From positions 1 to 64,000 of the forward strand of contig JAKSRR010000006.1 of NCBI GenBank assembly GCA_024403455.1: a stretch of DNA of 64,000 bases. Direction: 5' to 3'. Shown here in pieces: positions 23,011 to 33,546 of the stretch (position 1 is its first letter; the number at the start of each line of letters is the position of its first letter). The notes below the pieces were generated by a model that worked only from the letters and a program-made list of their open reading frames with translations, was not told where the DNA came from and did not search any database. The translations under genes were made by a program, and so were the position numbers. This stretch comes from Lachnospiraceae bacterium. GTDB lineage: Bacteria; Bacillota; Clostridia; Lachnospirales; Lachnospiraceae.

Positions 23011-24609
23011 ATGAAGATTACTTTTATTGGTGCGGATCACGAGGTTACCGGTTCCTGCCATTACCTAAATGTCGCTGGAAAGCACATCTTGGTGGATTAT
23101 GGTATGGAGCAGGGAGTCAATATGTTCGAAAACATGCCACTACCTGTGGATGAAGCGCAGATTGACTACGTTCTGTTAACCCACGCACACATCGACCATT
23201 CAGGTCTTCTTCCCTTATTGTATGCGAGAGGCTTTCGTGGACAAATCCTTGCTACGGAGGCAACGGTAGATTTGTGTTCCATTATGCTTCGTGACTGTGC
23301 TCATATCCAGATGCAGGAAGCAGAATGGAAGAATAGAAAACTGAAAAGAAGTGCTGGTAATCAGCCCATTGAGCCTCTATATACAATGGAGGATGCAGAT
23401 GGTGCGATTCGCAGACTAGTACCGATTCCCTATGAAGATATCGTAGATGTCTGCGAAGGTGTTAAGATTCGGTTCCGTGATGTCGGTCATCTTTTGGGGT
23501 CTGCTTCGATTGAAGTATGGGCAACAGAAGGGGATGTTACTAAAAAGATTGTATTCTCTGGTGATATCGGAAATAAGAAAGGAACACTCATTAAGGATCC
23601 TTCTTATGTTGAGGAAGCAGACTATGTAATCATGGAGTCTACCTATGGTAACAGACTGCATACGGATGTGCGTCCAGACTATGTGAAAGAACTGGCTAAT
23701 ATTATTTCTGATACGCTTGGAAATGGTGGAAACGTGGTTATTCCTTCCTTTGCAGTAGGACGAACCCAGGAGATTCTTTATTATATTCGTGAGATTAAGG
23801 AGCAGGATCTGGTACCAGAATTAGGTGACTTCCCTGTCTATGTAGATAGTCCATTGGCTGTAGAAGCTACTGGTGTATTCCAGAAGAATATTCGAAACTG
23901 CTTTTCGGAAGAGGCTTTAGCGCTTGTAAAGCAGGGCATTAATCCCATTACTTTTAGCAATCTGAATCTATCTATTACTTCAGAAGAATCCAAAATGATT
24001 AATATGGATGATGAGCCGAAGGTAATTATTTCTGCTTCTGGTATGTGTGAGGCTGGTCGTATCAGACATCATCTAAAGCACAATCTGTGGCGCCCAGAAT
24101 GTACGATTTTATTTGTAGGATACCAGGCAAATGGTACCCTGGGACGTGGCATTATTGATGGAGAGAAGGAAGTCAGACTCTTTGGAGAAACGATTCTTGT
24201 TAGAGCTAATGTTGCAACCCTTGCAGGTATGAGTGGACATGCAGATAAGAATGGTCTATTAGAGTGGGTGAATGCTATTAAGAAAAAGCCAACAAAGGTC
24301 TTTGTAGTGCATGGTGAGGCTTCTGTGGCAGAATCTTTCACCGAGTGTCTTATTCATGAGTATGGATATGATGCCTATGCGCCTTATTCCGGAACTCGCT
24401 TTGATTTACTCACGAATACACTGGAATATGTTACCAAGGGTGTTCCCATCAAGAAAAAAGCAATTCATGTATCCGACATTTTCCATCGCCTCCTGGCTGC
24501 TGGTCAAAGATTGCTTGATGTTATTAAGAGAAATCAGGGCGGTACTAATAAAGATCTTATTAAGTTTACAGATCAGATTAATTCTCTCTGTGATAAGTGG
24601 GATAGGTAG
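23011..24609 (+). CDS. MBL-fold beta-CASP RNA-processing nuclease-like protein
   Basis: 532 aa. The metallo-beta-lactamase core is intact: THAHIDHSG (zinc ligands), DVGHLLGS, and SGDIG near residue 187. The beta-CASP insert (DSPLAVEATGVFQ, SASGMCEAGR) and the C-terminal RNA-metabolising segment (GMSGHADKNGLL, VFVVHGE) follow. Members resemble YtqC/CPSF-like RNases rather than RNase J, whose extra C-terminal domain is absent. The C-terminal 50 residues are basic. It probably acts on RNA, and the precise substrate is not known. Confidence 0.85.
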   Translation: MKITFIGADHEVTGSCHYLNVAGKHILVDYGMEQGVNMFENMPLPVDEAQIDYVLLTHAHIDHSGLLPLLYARGFRGQILATEATVDLCSIMLRDCAHIQMQEAEWKNRKLKRSAGNQPIEPLYTMEDADGAIRRLVPIPYEDIVDVCEGVKIRFRDVGHLLGSASIEVWATEGDVTKKIVFSGDIGNKKGTLIKDPSYVEEADYVIMESTYGNRLHTDVRPDYVKELANIISDTLGNGGNVVIPSFAVGRTQEILYYIREIKEQDLVPELGDFPVYVDSPLAVEATGVFQKNIRNCFSEEALALVKQGINPITFSNLNLSITSEESKMINMDDEPKVIISASGMCEAGRIRHHLKHNLWRPECTILFVGYQANGTLGRGIIDGEKEVRLFGETILVRANVATLAGMSGHADKNGLLEWVNAIKKKPTKVFVVHGEASVAESFTECLIHEYGYDAYAPYSGTRFDLLTNTLEYVTKGVPIKKKAIHVSDIFHRLLAAGQRLLDVIKRNQGGTNKDLIKFTDQINSLCDKWDR

Positions 24610-24616
24610 TATAAAT

Positions 24617-24652
24617 AATGGCTTCGGAGAATCTCCGAAGCCATTGCTTTTA
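24617..24652. terminator. Bidirectional terminator between convergent genes
   Basis: aatggcttcggaga (24617-24630) pairs perfectly with tctccgaagccatt (24631-24644), so the loop is formed by the closing pairs, followed by gctttt. It separates the beta-CASP gene from the minus-strand protein. Confidence 0.8.
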
Positions 24653-24670
24653 AGAAAGAATAGTTGTTTA

Positions 24671-25432
24671 TTATTTACTCTGCTTGTAAGGGGGATTAGC
24701 AGGATGTCCACCTTTGAGTTTCTGCATTCCGCGCTGGTTAGCATCTTTGCTGTTTTTCCAATCTGCATCTTTGTTCAGATAATCAAATTTTTCTACGAGC
24801 CAGCTAACATCTTCCTGCAATCTGTCTAAGTTCTTTTCCATTAAGGGAATCATAGCATCATAAAAATCCTGCAGTTCTTTGCCGGACAGTCGTTTGTCTG
24901 CGCCTTCGCAGAGATCACCAAAGTGTGATAAGCAGAATCCTTTGCTGTTTAATACCTTCTGCTTAAATTCGGGATCTTGTTTGTAGAGTATGAAGAAGGT
25001 ATCCATGTACCGCTCAAATATTTCGCCGTTATGATTGCAGATGTAGCAGGAATCCTTTGTTTCTCTTAACCATCCAACCAGAGGGTTGTCAGAACTTCCT
25101 TTACTACGAAGCTTATCAGCAAAGCTTTTTTTGCCAGGGACGAAACCAGCCGTTTTTTTGTGAAAGTCGCTTCGGATTTTCATGTAGTGCGTTTTGAGAA
25201 TCCAAGCATTGCCAAGGGTATTGCCGTAATCAAACATTTTTTTGAAGTGCGCACGACAAAAACCTTCACGGTCAGTGATTTCACGAACATCACTTTCCAT
25301 GTAGGAGGCACAGGATCCGAGGACAAAGTCTATCTGGTCCTTTTCCAGTTCATCCTCGATAAAACAAAAAGGGCATTCATCCTGGGCATTGATGGCATCA
25401 TTTAAGGGGATGGTATATAGCTTTTCTTTCAT
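24671..25432 (-). CDS. Cysteine-motif repeat protein (DUF6062-like)
   Basis: 253 aa from the ATG at 25430-25432 (aaggga site upstream); a longer frame begins at 25474. It has two similar halves: CPFC (20-23) plus GFCRAHF (57-63), and CYIC (129-132) plus GFCLSHF (165-171), with 38-39 residues between the first C of each CxxC and the later FC. This spacing suggests two equivalent metal sites (C2-CH type). The C-terminal third is polar and helical. I place it in the DUF6062 group from memory; no function is known. It has no membrane segment. Confidence 0.65.
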   Translation of the reverse strand: MKEKLYTIPLNDAINAQDECPFCFIEDELEKDQIDFVLGSCASYMESDVREITDREGFCRAHFKKMFDYGNTLGNAWILKTHYMKIRSDFHKKTAGFVPGKKSFADKLRSKGSSDNPLVGWLRETKDSCYICNHNGEIFERYMDTFFILYKQDPEFKQKVLNSKGFCLSHFGDLCEGADKRLSGKELQDFYDAMIPLMEKNLDRLQEDVSWLVEKFDYLNKDADWKNSKDANQRGMQKLKGGHPANPPYKQSK

Positions 25433-25610
25433 TTTTAAAGTTCCCTTCTGCAATAATTGCGGTATCCAAGTCACTGGAAAGGTTAGAAAATATTATAGAA
25501 TAATGATACCCTCCCATAAAAAAAGCGTCAATTACAGCTTTGAAAATCCTGTGAAATAAATGGAAAACACAAGAAATATGGTAAAATAAAAAGGATTGAC
25601 GAGGTTTTAT

Positions 25611-26954
25611 ATGAAAAAAAGACTAATTAGTATATTAATCGCGCTAACAACATGTCTTTCCTTGTGCTTTTGTGGTACATCGCCGCAGGCAGAGGAACAG
25701 GTGAATTTACCAGATAGTGGCGCAGATGTAGCGGAGCAGCCGGAAGAATCTGATGAAGTGGAACCTGAGGAATATTATCCCCCTGCTGTTCGTAGTGACT
25801 TGGCCGAAGGAGCATTCTCATACAATGACGATGTTACAGTGAATTATTATGAAATACAGTATAGGGAGAAGAGTATGAATGATGGATTAACCTTCGCTTC
25901 GCAACTACAGGTGGGTTGGAACCTTGGAAATACTTTTGATGCATTTATTGCAGATGACGATGTGGTAGGAGCAGGTTTATCATGTGAAACATCCTGGGTG
26001 GGGATTGGAACATCCAGAGATATGATTGATGCAGTGAAGTCTGCAGGTTTTTCAACCATTCGTATACCGGTTTCATGGCATAATCATTTGGAAGAAGATT
26101 TAACGATTAAAAAAAGATGGCTAGATCGTGTGCAGGAAGTTGTTGATTACGCAATCTCTGCAGATTTATATGTCATTCTGAATATTCACCATGATAATGA
26201 TAAAAGCTATGATTACTATTTCTATCCTGATAGTGAACACAAAGACATCTCAGAGAAGTATATAGCTTCTATTTGGGGACAGCTTGCTGAAAGATTTAAA
26301 AATTATGATGAGCATTTGATTTTTGAATCATTGAATGAGCCAAGACTAATTGGAACGAATGTGGAGTGGAATCTTACGAATGCAGCGGAGTGTCGTGATG
26401 CCTGTGAAACTATCAGTTATCTGAACCAGGTGTTTGTGGACACAGTGCGGGCTACGGGCGGAAACAATGCAGACAGATATCTTCTTGTGCCTGGATATGC
26501 TGCCAGTGTGGATGGGGCACTACGAGCAGAATTTGTGGTTCCCAAAGACAGTGCAGAAAATCGTATCATGATAGAGACCCACGCTTACTCACCTTATGAC
26601 TTTGCATTGCAGTCTGGAGGTAAGAAGGTTTTTGGAGATGCAGAGAAGGCATTTATTGATCAGATGTTTGATTCTCTTTATGACAGATTTATTAGTCAGG
26701 GAATTCCTGTTGTAATGGATGAGTTCGGCGCAAGAAATAAAGATAATTTACAAGATCGAATTGACTTTACATCCTATTACATTGCCAAAGCTAAGAGTGT
26801 TGGTATCCCTTGCGTTTGGTGGGATAACAACTGCTTTGAAGGGGACGGAGAGCAGTTTGGCCTTTTAGAGAGAAATACCATTACCTGGAAATATCCGGAA
26901 ATTCTGGAGGCTATGGTAATGCAATACATTAGAAATGGGGTAGACGAACAATGA
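25611..26954 (+). CDS. Glycoside hydrolase family 5 endoglucanase-like, exported
   Basis: 447 aa from the ATG at 25611, seven bases after GAGG; an in-frame TTG lies five codons earlier. An N-terminal basic then hydrophobic region (KKRLISILIALTTCLSLCFC) serves as signal; two cysteines at its end allow a lipoprotein but the lipobox is not canonical. An acidic linker to about residue 65 precedes the barrel. GH5 hallmarks: LQVGWNLGNTFDA, SLNEPRL (acid/base glutamate) and VVMDEFGAR (nucleophile glutamate). It probably hydrolyses beta-1,4-glucans or mixed-linkage glucan outside the cell. Confidence 0.88.
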   Translation: MKKRLISILIALTTCLSLCFCGTSPQAEEQVNLPDSGADVAEQPEESDEVEPEEYYPPAVRSDLAEGAFSYNDDVTVNYYEIQYREKSMNDGLTFASQLQVGWNLGNTFDAFIADDDVVGAGLSCETSWVGIGTSRDMIDAVKSAGFSTIRIPVSWHNHLEEDLTIKKRWLDRVQEVVDYAISADLYVILNIHHDNDKSYDYYFYPDSEHKDISEKYIASIWGQLAERFKNYDEHLIFESLNEPRLIGTNVEWNLTNAAECRDACETISYLNQVFVDTVRATGGNNADRYLLVPGYAASVDGALRAEFVVPKDSAENRIMIETHAYSPYDFALQSGGKKVFGDAEKAFIDQMFDSLYDRFISQGIPVVMDEFGARNKDNLQDRIDFTSYYIAKAKSVGIPCVWWDNNCFEGDGEQFGLLERNTITWKYPEILEAMVMQYIRNGVDEQ

Positions 26955-27517
26955 TGTTTATGGATCCAAGCTCAGCGCAGTTAGATAACCAGATGATGGA
27001 GGTTCTTGTAAAGAAAGAGCAGACGAACGGACAGAAAATGGGAAGATTCTTTCTGATTTGGTTAGATTTTATGATGTTCTTTTATGGCTTTTACATCTAT
27101 TTTTGCGGTGCGGGATTAGGTCTTGTGCTGGTATTAGTGGCCATAGGTTTGTTTATACTTAATAGGATGGTTATTTTTCCTAGATTAAGTTTGGAGTATG
27201 AGTATATTTATTACAATAAAACTATTTCCATTGATGTCATTTATGGGCAGAGAAGTAGAAAAAATGTAGGTGAGTATTCTTTGGAGAAGATGGAAATTCT
27301 AGCACCAGTGTCATCCCATCAGCTAGATTCTTTCAATCATAGAACCTTTGTAGTGAAAGACTGCTGGAGTGGAATACCACTGCTTCCGGGAGAAGAGCGG
27401 GAGAGAAAACCATACGTAATGATCTATGATGGAAAACAAAAATTGCTACTTGATTTACCGGAAGATTTTGTTAAAATGGTACATAATAACGCACCGAGGA
27501 AAGTGTATTTTGACTAA
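26951..27517 (+). CDS. Small membrane protein, translationally coupled to the glucanase
   Basis: 188 aa. The first ATG overlaps the upstream stop by 4 bp (ATGA); a second ATG follows immediately. Two hydrophobic segments lie near residues 31-70 (FFLIWLDFMMFFYGFYIYF, then GLVLVLVAIGLFIL), then a soluble domain about 115 residues long with the charged stretch IYYNKTISIDVIYGQRSRKN. I suspect the DUF6106 family but cannot confirm it. No function is proposed. Confidence 0.65.
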   Translation: MMFMDPSSAQLDNQMMEVLVKKEQTNGQKMGRFFLIWLDFMMFFYGFYIYFCGAGLGLVLVLVAIGLFILNRMVIFPRLSLEYEYIYYNKTISIDVIYGQRSRKNVGEYSLEKMEILAPVSSHQLDSFNHRTFVVKDCWSGIPLLPGEERERKPYVMIYDGKQKLLLDLPEDFVKMVHNNAPRKVYFD

Positions 27518-27541
27518 TAAATAAAACTTTTTTTGTGCTAA

Positions 27542-29038
<1,497 letters not shown>

Positions 29039-29045
29039 GATGTTC

Positions 29046-29078
29046 ATCCCCTGCCGTATGGCAGGGGATATTTATTTT
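29046..29078 (+). terminator. Terminator of guaB
   Basis: atcccctgcc (29046-29055) pairs with ggcaggggat (29060-29069) around a 4-nt loop, followed by tttattttt. Confidence 0.85.
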
Positions 29079-29141
29079 TGAAAAAATGAATAAGAAATGG
29101 TATACTATTGTATATTCGTGCGATAAAGAAAGGAGGGCATC

Positions 29142-29426
29142 ATGGCAATAGCACCGATTTCATCACTCGGGTCATATTTTCCAGGATACCGAGTTTCTTC
29201 AGTTCGAAGCAATCCTACCAGTCTCCGTCCTGTGGAGAAGATTGGCGAGGAGACTTCCAAAAGCAATCCTTTAGTAGTATTACAAAAGGAAAACAAGACG
29301 CCGGAAGTGCCAGAAAAAGATCCTAAAGAGAATCAGACTATGACAGTGGCTGATGATTATAAAGAGGAGATGGCACGCATGATGAGTGGCGTAAGATTCT
29401 CGGCAGAAAGTATAATGACTGCATAA
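29142..29426 (+). CDS. Small uncharacterised protein, upstream of the VTC gene
   Basis: 94 aa, with a good site (aggagg) before the ATG. It is polar and probably disordered in the middle (EENKTPEVPEKDPKEN region), with a hydrophobic-glycine N-terminus (MAIAPISSLGSYFPG) and a helical C-terminus. I do not recognise it. The next gene starts one base after its stop, so it belongs to the VTC operon. Confidence 0.55.
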   Translation: MAIAPISSLGSYFPGYRVSSVRSNPTSLRPVEKIGEETSKSNPLVVLQKENKTPEVPEKDPKENQTMTVADDYKEEMARMMSGVRFSAESIMTA

Positions 29427-29427
29427 A

Positions 29428-30135
29428 ATGGGCGATTCGTTTAAACGGGTAGAAAAGAAATATCTTTTAACCGAAGAAAAGGTAGCCCATTTTTTTGCGC
29501 TTCTTGGGGAGCACGCAGTACTGGACCAGTATGGGCTACATACGATTTGTAATATTTACTATGATACTGCACAGAATGATTTGATTAGGCGTTCTATCGA
29601 TAGACCCATTTATAAAGAAAAGTTTAGGTTACGCAGTTATGGCGTGCCTGACAAGAAGTCTGACGTGTTTTTGGAAATAAAGAAGAAGTATAATGGTACC
29701 GTCTATAAAAGGCGCATAAAGCTTCCGTATCAAACGGCAATGCGCTATTTGGAAGATGGTGTATATCCGGATGAATATGATTGTCAGATTATGAAGGAAA
29801 TAGATAGTGGTATGCAGCTGTATCATTTGCAACCAGCACTATTTCTTGCCTATGACAGAATGGCGTATTATTATAAAGAGCAGCCAGATGTGAGATTTAC
29901 CGTAGATCGCAATATTCGTTATCGAAGATCAGATCTAAATCTTCTATTCGGCGATGAGGGAATCCGACTTCATGAGGAACCATTAGCACTAGTGGAGATG
30001 AAAGCCCCGGGCGCCCTCCCGCTAGAAATGACTAGGCTAATGAGTGAGAATGATATTTTTTCATCCTCCTTTTCCAAATATGGAAGAATATATAAGAAAG
30101 AGAAAATAGACGATGTTTCAGAGTATTTTGAATAA
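29428..30135 (+). CDS. VTC domain polyphosphate-polymerase-like protein
   Basis: 235 aa. It is a stand-alone VTC domain: FKRVEKKYLLT at the start, RLRSYG near residue 65, and VEMKAPGALP near residues 188-197 match the tunnel residues of eukaryotic Vtc4 (basic pocket for phosphate, glutamates for metal). Bacterial members are often paired with a DUF4956 membrane protein, as here. Whether this one makes polyphosphate or handles another phosphate chain is unknown. Confidence 0.8.
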   Translation: MGDSFKRVEKKYLLTEEKVAHFFALLGEHAVLDQYGLHTICNIYYDTAQNDLIRRSIDRPIYKEKFRLRSYGVPDKKSDVFLEIKKKYNGTVYKRRIKLPYQTAMRYLEDGVYPDEYDCQIMKEIDSGMQLYHLQPALFLAYDRMAYYYKEQPDVRFTVDRNIRYRRSDLNLLFGDEGIRLHEEPLALVEMKAPGALPLEMTRLMSENDIFSSSFSKYGRIYKKEKIDDVSEYFE

Positions 30136-30790
30136 TAATCCCGCAGAATTATCGGTTTTAAGTGAAATTATCTGCCTTGTTGTATCCATGGTATATGGAC
30201 TAATTATTGCATTGGTATATATGTTTAGAACCAGATATAGCAAAAGCTTTGTTACCTGTTTAGTAATCCTGCCAGCGTTAGTGCAGGTGGTTATGATGTT
30301 AGTGAATGGCAATCTAGGTGCTTCTGTTGCAATCCTTGGTGCCTTTTCCTTGGTGCGTTATCGCTCTGTTCCAGGAAGTGCAAAAGAAATTACTGCGGTA
30401 TTTTTTGCCATGGCAGTAGGACTAGCTACCGGCATGGGATATGTAGTTTTTGCCGGTGTGTTTGTCGTGTGTATAGGTTTGGTATTTTTTCTGCTCAATA
30501 TCTCAAAATTTGGAGAACATACAGAGAAAATGAAAACCTTAAAGATTCTTATTCCAGAGAATTTGGATTATAACGATATTTTTGATGCGATTTTGGAAAA
30601 ATATACCAGCAAGTTTGAATTAATTAAAGTTCGTACTACCGATTTGGGAAGTCTTTTTGAACTGACTTATCAGGTGATTGTAAAGGATGAAGCGGAAGGC
30701 AAGGCTTTTATTGACGAGCTTCGTACAAAGAATGGTAATTTGAACGTTGTGCTGAGCCGAGGAAGAGTCGGAACTGGAGAAGAACTTTAA
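30113..30790 (+). CDS. DUF4956 membrane protein
   Basis: 225 aa. It overlaps the VTC gene by 23 bp. Four or so hydrophobic segments fill residues 15-130, including ILGAFSLVRYRSVPGSAKEI, the recognisable DUF4956 signature, and a soluble C-terminal domain of about 90 residues ends it. It likely anchors the VTC protein at the membrane or exports its product; this is inference from the pairing. Confidence 0.8.
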   Translation: MFQSILNNNPAELSVLSEIICLVVSMVYGLIIALVYMFRTRYSKSFVTCLVILPALVQVVMMLVNGNLGASVAILGAFSLVRYRSVPGSAKEITAVFFAMAVGLATGMGYVVFAGVFVVCIGLVFFLLNISKFGEHTEKMKTLKILIPENLDYNDIFDAILEKYTSKFELIKVRTTDLGSLFELTYQVIVKDEAEGKAFIDELRTKNGNLNVVLSRGRVGTGEEL

Positions 30791-30809
30791 AGCGTGATAG
30801 AAGAAAGTT

Positions 30810-30845
30810 AAGGGCAACGCAAATGGCGGAGCCCTTTTTTATTTT
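30810..30845 (+). terminator. Terminator of the VTC/DUF4956 operon
   Basis: aagggc (30810-30815) pairs with gccctt (30831-30836), with an inner cgc/gcg step, followed by a T tract. Confidence 0.75.
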
Positions 30846-30911
30846 GCCGGTTTATGTTAACCTTATGGTAATCATATTAGGAATACAAACATAGAAAGTA
30901 GAGATTGTGAG

Positions 30912-32363
30912 ATGAAAAAAATAAAGAAAATAAAGAAAATCCTTGCTGCAGTTTTATTAGTGGCATTATTAATTCCATTATTCCCGAAGAAGGCAGAGGC
31001 GACTGTATATCCGAGTGGTGCCATCGCAGTAGGTATTGATGTATCCATATACCAAGGTGATGTGGACTGGAACCAGGTGAAGAATGCAGGAATCTCCTTT
31101 GCTATGATTAAGGCCTATGAGTCAGGCTATGGCGTGGATAAGAAGTTTGTGCAGAATATCACTGGCGCAGCTGCGGCGGGGCTTCGCACAGGTGTCTATG
31201 TGTTTTCGAAGGCAAGGACAGTAGAAGAAGCATACCTTGAAGCAACAACGGTGGTAAATCTGGTAGCCCCCTATCAGGTAAGTTTCCCGATTGCTATTGA
31301 TCTTGAAAGTAAAGTGATGGATGGCCTCTCCAAAGACCAGATTGCAGCCATTGCTAACACTTTTTGTGCAGTGATTGATGCCTATGGTTATACGCCTATC
31401 ATTTATGCCAATAAGAACTGGTTTAAGAACCGCATCGGCAATGTAAATTATGATAGATGGGTTGCCATGTATGCAGACCGTTGTGATTATGCCATTGATC
31501 CCCAGATGTGGCAGGCTTCCAGCACCTTCCATGTAGCAGGGATTAAAGGGAACGTTGATCTAGACTACTTATATAAAGATTATTCCTATATCGTGCCGAA
31601 TGGTTTTTCCACAAAGGGTGATGGCTATGTGTATTTATACAAGAATTACCGTTACCAGCGAGGTTGGGTAGATTATGCTGGGCTTAAGTTCTTCTGCGAT
31701 GCATATGGACACTTACAGACAGGATGGCTGGTCGGCGCAGGGACTGATAAATGGTATTTAGGACCAGATGGTTATATGCGTACTGGTCTGCAGGCAATTG
31801 ATGGAGCGATATATTATTTTGGCGATGATGGTTTATGCAAGTATGGTTTTCAGAATATTGCAGGAAATACCTATTACTTTGATGCTGTAGGAAGATTGGT
31901 CACGAATGCATTTGTGCCAGATGCTAATGGTGGGATTCATTACTTCCAGGCAGATGGCTCCATGGCAAAGGGCTTTGCGGCTGCTAATGGCTCAGTATAT
32001 TACTTTAACAATGATGGATTGATGCAGGTTGGATTGCAGAAGATTGGTGCTCAGCTCTATTACTTTAATGGATATGGACAGATGCAGACTGGATGGCAGA
32101 GTTTTCCTGATGGCAACAAGTACTTCTTTGATCCCGCCAATGGAACGCTTTATAAAGGTCTTTTAGCAGATGTGGATGGATTTAGATATTGTGATCCTAC
32201 AGATGGTCATATGGTGACAGGATTTGTAAGCTTGTATGGTGCTACCTTCTGTTTTGATCCTGTGACAGGACTTTTATGGACCAATCGTATTATTCCTACG
32301 GAAACAGGTAGCTGGGGAATTGATGCAGCTGGTGTTTGCACATTTTACCCAGGCGTATTTTAA
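30912..32363 (+). CDS. GH25 lysozyme with C-terminal cell-wall-binding repeats
   Basis: 483 aa. A lysine-rich signal peptide (residues 1-30, ending KKAEA) is followed by the GH25 barrel: GIDVSIYQGDVDW with the first catalytic aspartate, FAMIKA, and FPIAIDLES with the acid residues. It cleaves the N-acetylmuramyl-N-acetylglucosamine bond. From about residue 230 there are about ten CW_binding/choline-binding-like repeats (GxxYYFxxxGxMxTG pattern), which hold it to the wall. Secreted; acts in wall turnover or against other cells. Confidence 0.9.
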   Translation: MKKIKKIKKILAAVLLVALLIPLFPKKAEATVYPSGAIAVGIDVSIYQGDVDWNQVKNAGISFAMIKAYESGYGVDKKFVQNITGAAAAGLRTGVYVFSKARTVEEAYLEATTVVNLVAPYQVSFPIAIDLESKVMDGLSKDQIAAIANTFCAVIDAYGYTPIIYANKNWFKNRIGNVNYDRWVAMYADRCDYAIDPQMWQASSTFHVAGIKGNVDLDYLYKDYSYIVPNGFSTKGDGYVYLYKNYRYQRGWVDYAGLKFFCDAYGHLQTGWLVGAGTDKWYLGPDGYMRTGLQAIDGAIYYFGDDGLCKYGFQNIAGNTYYFDAVGRLVTNAFVPDANGGIHYFQADGSMAKGFAAANGSVYYFNNDGLMQVGLQKIGAQLYYFNGYGQMQTGWQSFPDGNKYFFDPANGTLYKGLLADVDGFRYCDPTDGHMVTGFVSLYGATFCFDPVTGLLWTNRIIPTETGSWGIDAAGVCTFYPGVF

Positions 32364-32441
32364 CGGACATAATTAAATCGTGCATTTTTAACGGATATTT
32401 GATACAATGAAATGCAGATTTTATAAAAAGGAGTTTTTCAA

Positions 32442-33419
32442 ATGAAAGACATTGCAAAGTTACTTGATTACAGAAAAGACATTCGTGTTTTGGATGCGAC
32501 GCTTCGTGATGGAGGTCTTGTAAACGACTTCTTCTTCGACGACGATTTTGCCAGAGCATTATACCAGACCAATGTTAAGGCTGGCGTTGATTATATGGAG
32601 ATTGGATATAAAGCATCCAAGGAAATGTTTGATGTTGATAAATTTGGTATCTGGAAGTTCTGCGATGATGATGCAGTTCGTAAGGTATTAGGTGATACTG
32701 AGAATTCAAGCTTAAAACTTGCTGTTATGGCTGATGTTGGACGTTGTGATTATAAGAATGATATTCATGAGCGTTCTGAAAGCCCTATTGATATGGTTCG
32801 TGTAGCTACTTATCTTCACACCATGCCTGCAGCGGTAGAAATGATTGAAGATGCAGTAAAGAAAGGTTATGAAACCACCTGTAATATCATGGCTGTTTCT
32901 GCTGGTCAGGAATCAGACATTAAAGCAGCACTTGATATCGTATGCAAGAGCCCGGTAGATACGATTTATGTTGTAGATAGTTATGGTTCTATTTATCCGG
33001 AAGCTATGGCAAGACTGGCTGATATTTATTTGGAAGCTGGTGCAAAGTACGGAAAGAAGATTGGTATTCACGCGCATAATAATATGCAGCTTGCTTTTGC
33101 GAATACCATAGAAGTTATTGGCAATGGCGTTGATTATGCCGATGCGACTTATGCATGTATGGGTCGTGGCGCAGGAAACTGCTCTATGGAATTATTACTT
33201 GGCTTCTTAAAGAATCCCAAGTATGATGTGTATCCCGCTGTTAAGTTTGTACAGAATTATATGAAGCCTTTGATGGCATCAGGCTTAGTATGGGGATGCG
33301 ATTTGCAGTATATGCTTACCGGTATGTTTAACCAGCATCCAAGAACAGCAATTGCATTTACCAAGGATAAGAGAACGGATTACACAGAGTACTACAAAGA
33401 AGTTATGGGTCAGGACTAA
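32442..33419 (+). CDS. HMGL-like aldolase family protein
   Basis: 325 aa. The barrel signature DATLRDGG near residues 19-26, GYKASKEM, VDSYG near residue 183 and IHAHNNMQLAFANT near residues 206-220 identify a pyruvate-carboxylase/HMG-CoA lyase-like aldolase; 4-hydroxy-2-oxovalerate aldolase is the closest characterised enzyme, though this member lacks a dehydrogenase partner nearby. It is a shorter relative of the fusion protein at 61531. The true substrate is unknown. Confidence 0.7.
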   Translation: MKDIAKLLDYRKDIRVLDATLRDGGLVNDFFFDDDFARALYQTNVKAGVDYMEIGYKASKEMFDVDKFGIWKFCDDDAVRKVLGDTENSSLKLAVMADVGRCDYKNDIHERSESPIDMVRVATYLHTMPAAVEMIEDAVKKGYETTCNIMAVSAGQESDIKAALDIVCKSPVDTIYVVDSYGSIYPEAMARLADIYLEAGAKYGKKIGIHAHNNMQLAFANTIEVIGNGVDYADATYACMGRGAGNCSMELLLGFLKNPKYDVYPAVKFVQNYMKPLMASGLVWGCDLQYMLTGMFNQHPRTAIAFTKDKRTDYTEYYKEVMGQD

Positions 33420-33446
33420 GAGAAACTTATTTTGTATGAATAAACG

Positions 33447-33475
33447 AGAAAGAGCCCGAAGGGGCTTTTTCTTTT
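33447..33475 (+). terminator. Terminator of the aldolase gene
   Basis: agagccc pairs with gggctt around gaag, followed by tttctttt. Confidence 0.7.
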
Positions 33476-33546
33476 GGGGATTTTGTACCTTGACGATGAT
33501 GCCATAAAGGCTATAAAATACTATAGTTTGAGTGGTATATAAAGAG

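Noticed and set aside
30912..32363. The repeated CW-binding segments as tandem DNA repeats
   Set aside because: They are ordinary protein-level repeats of a wall-binding domain with little DNA identity.
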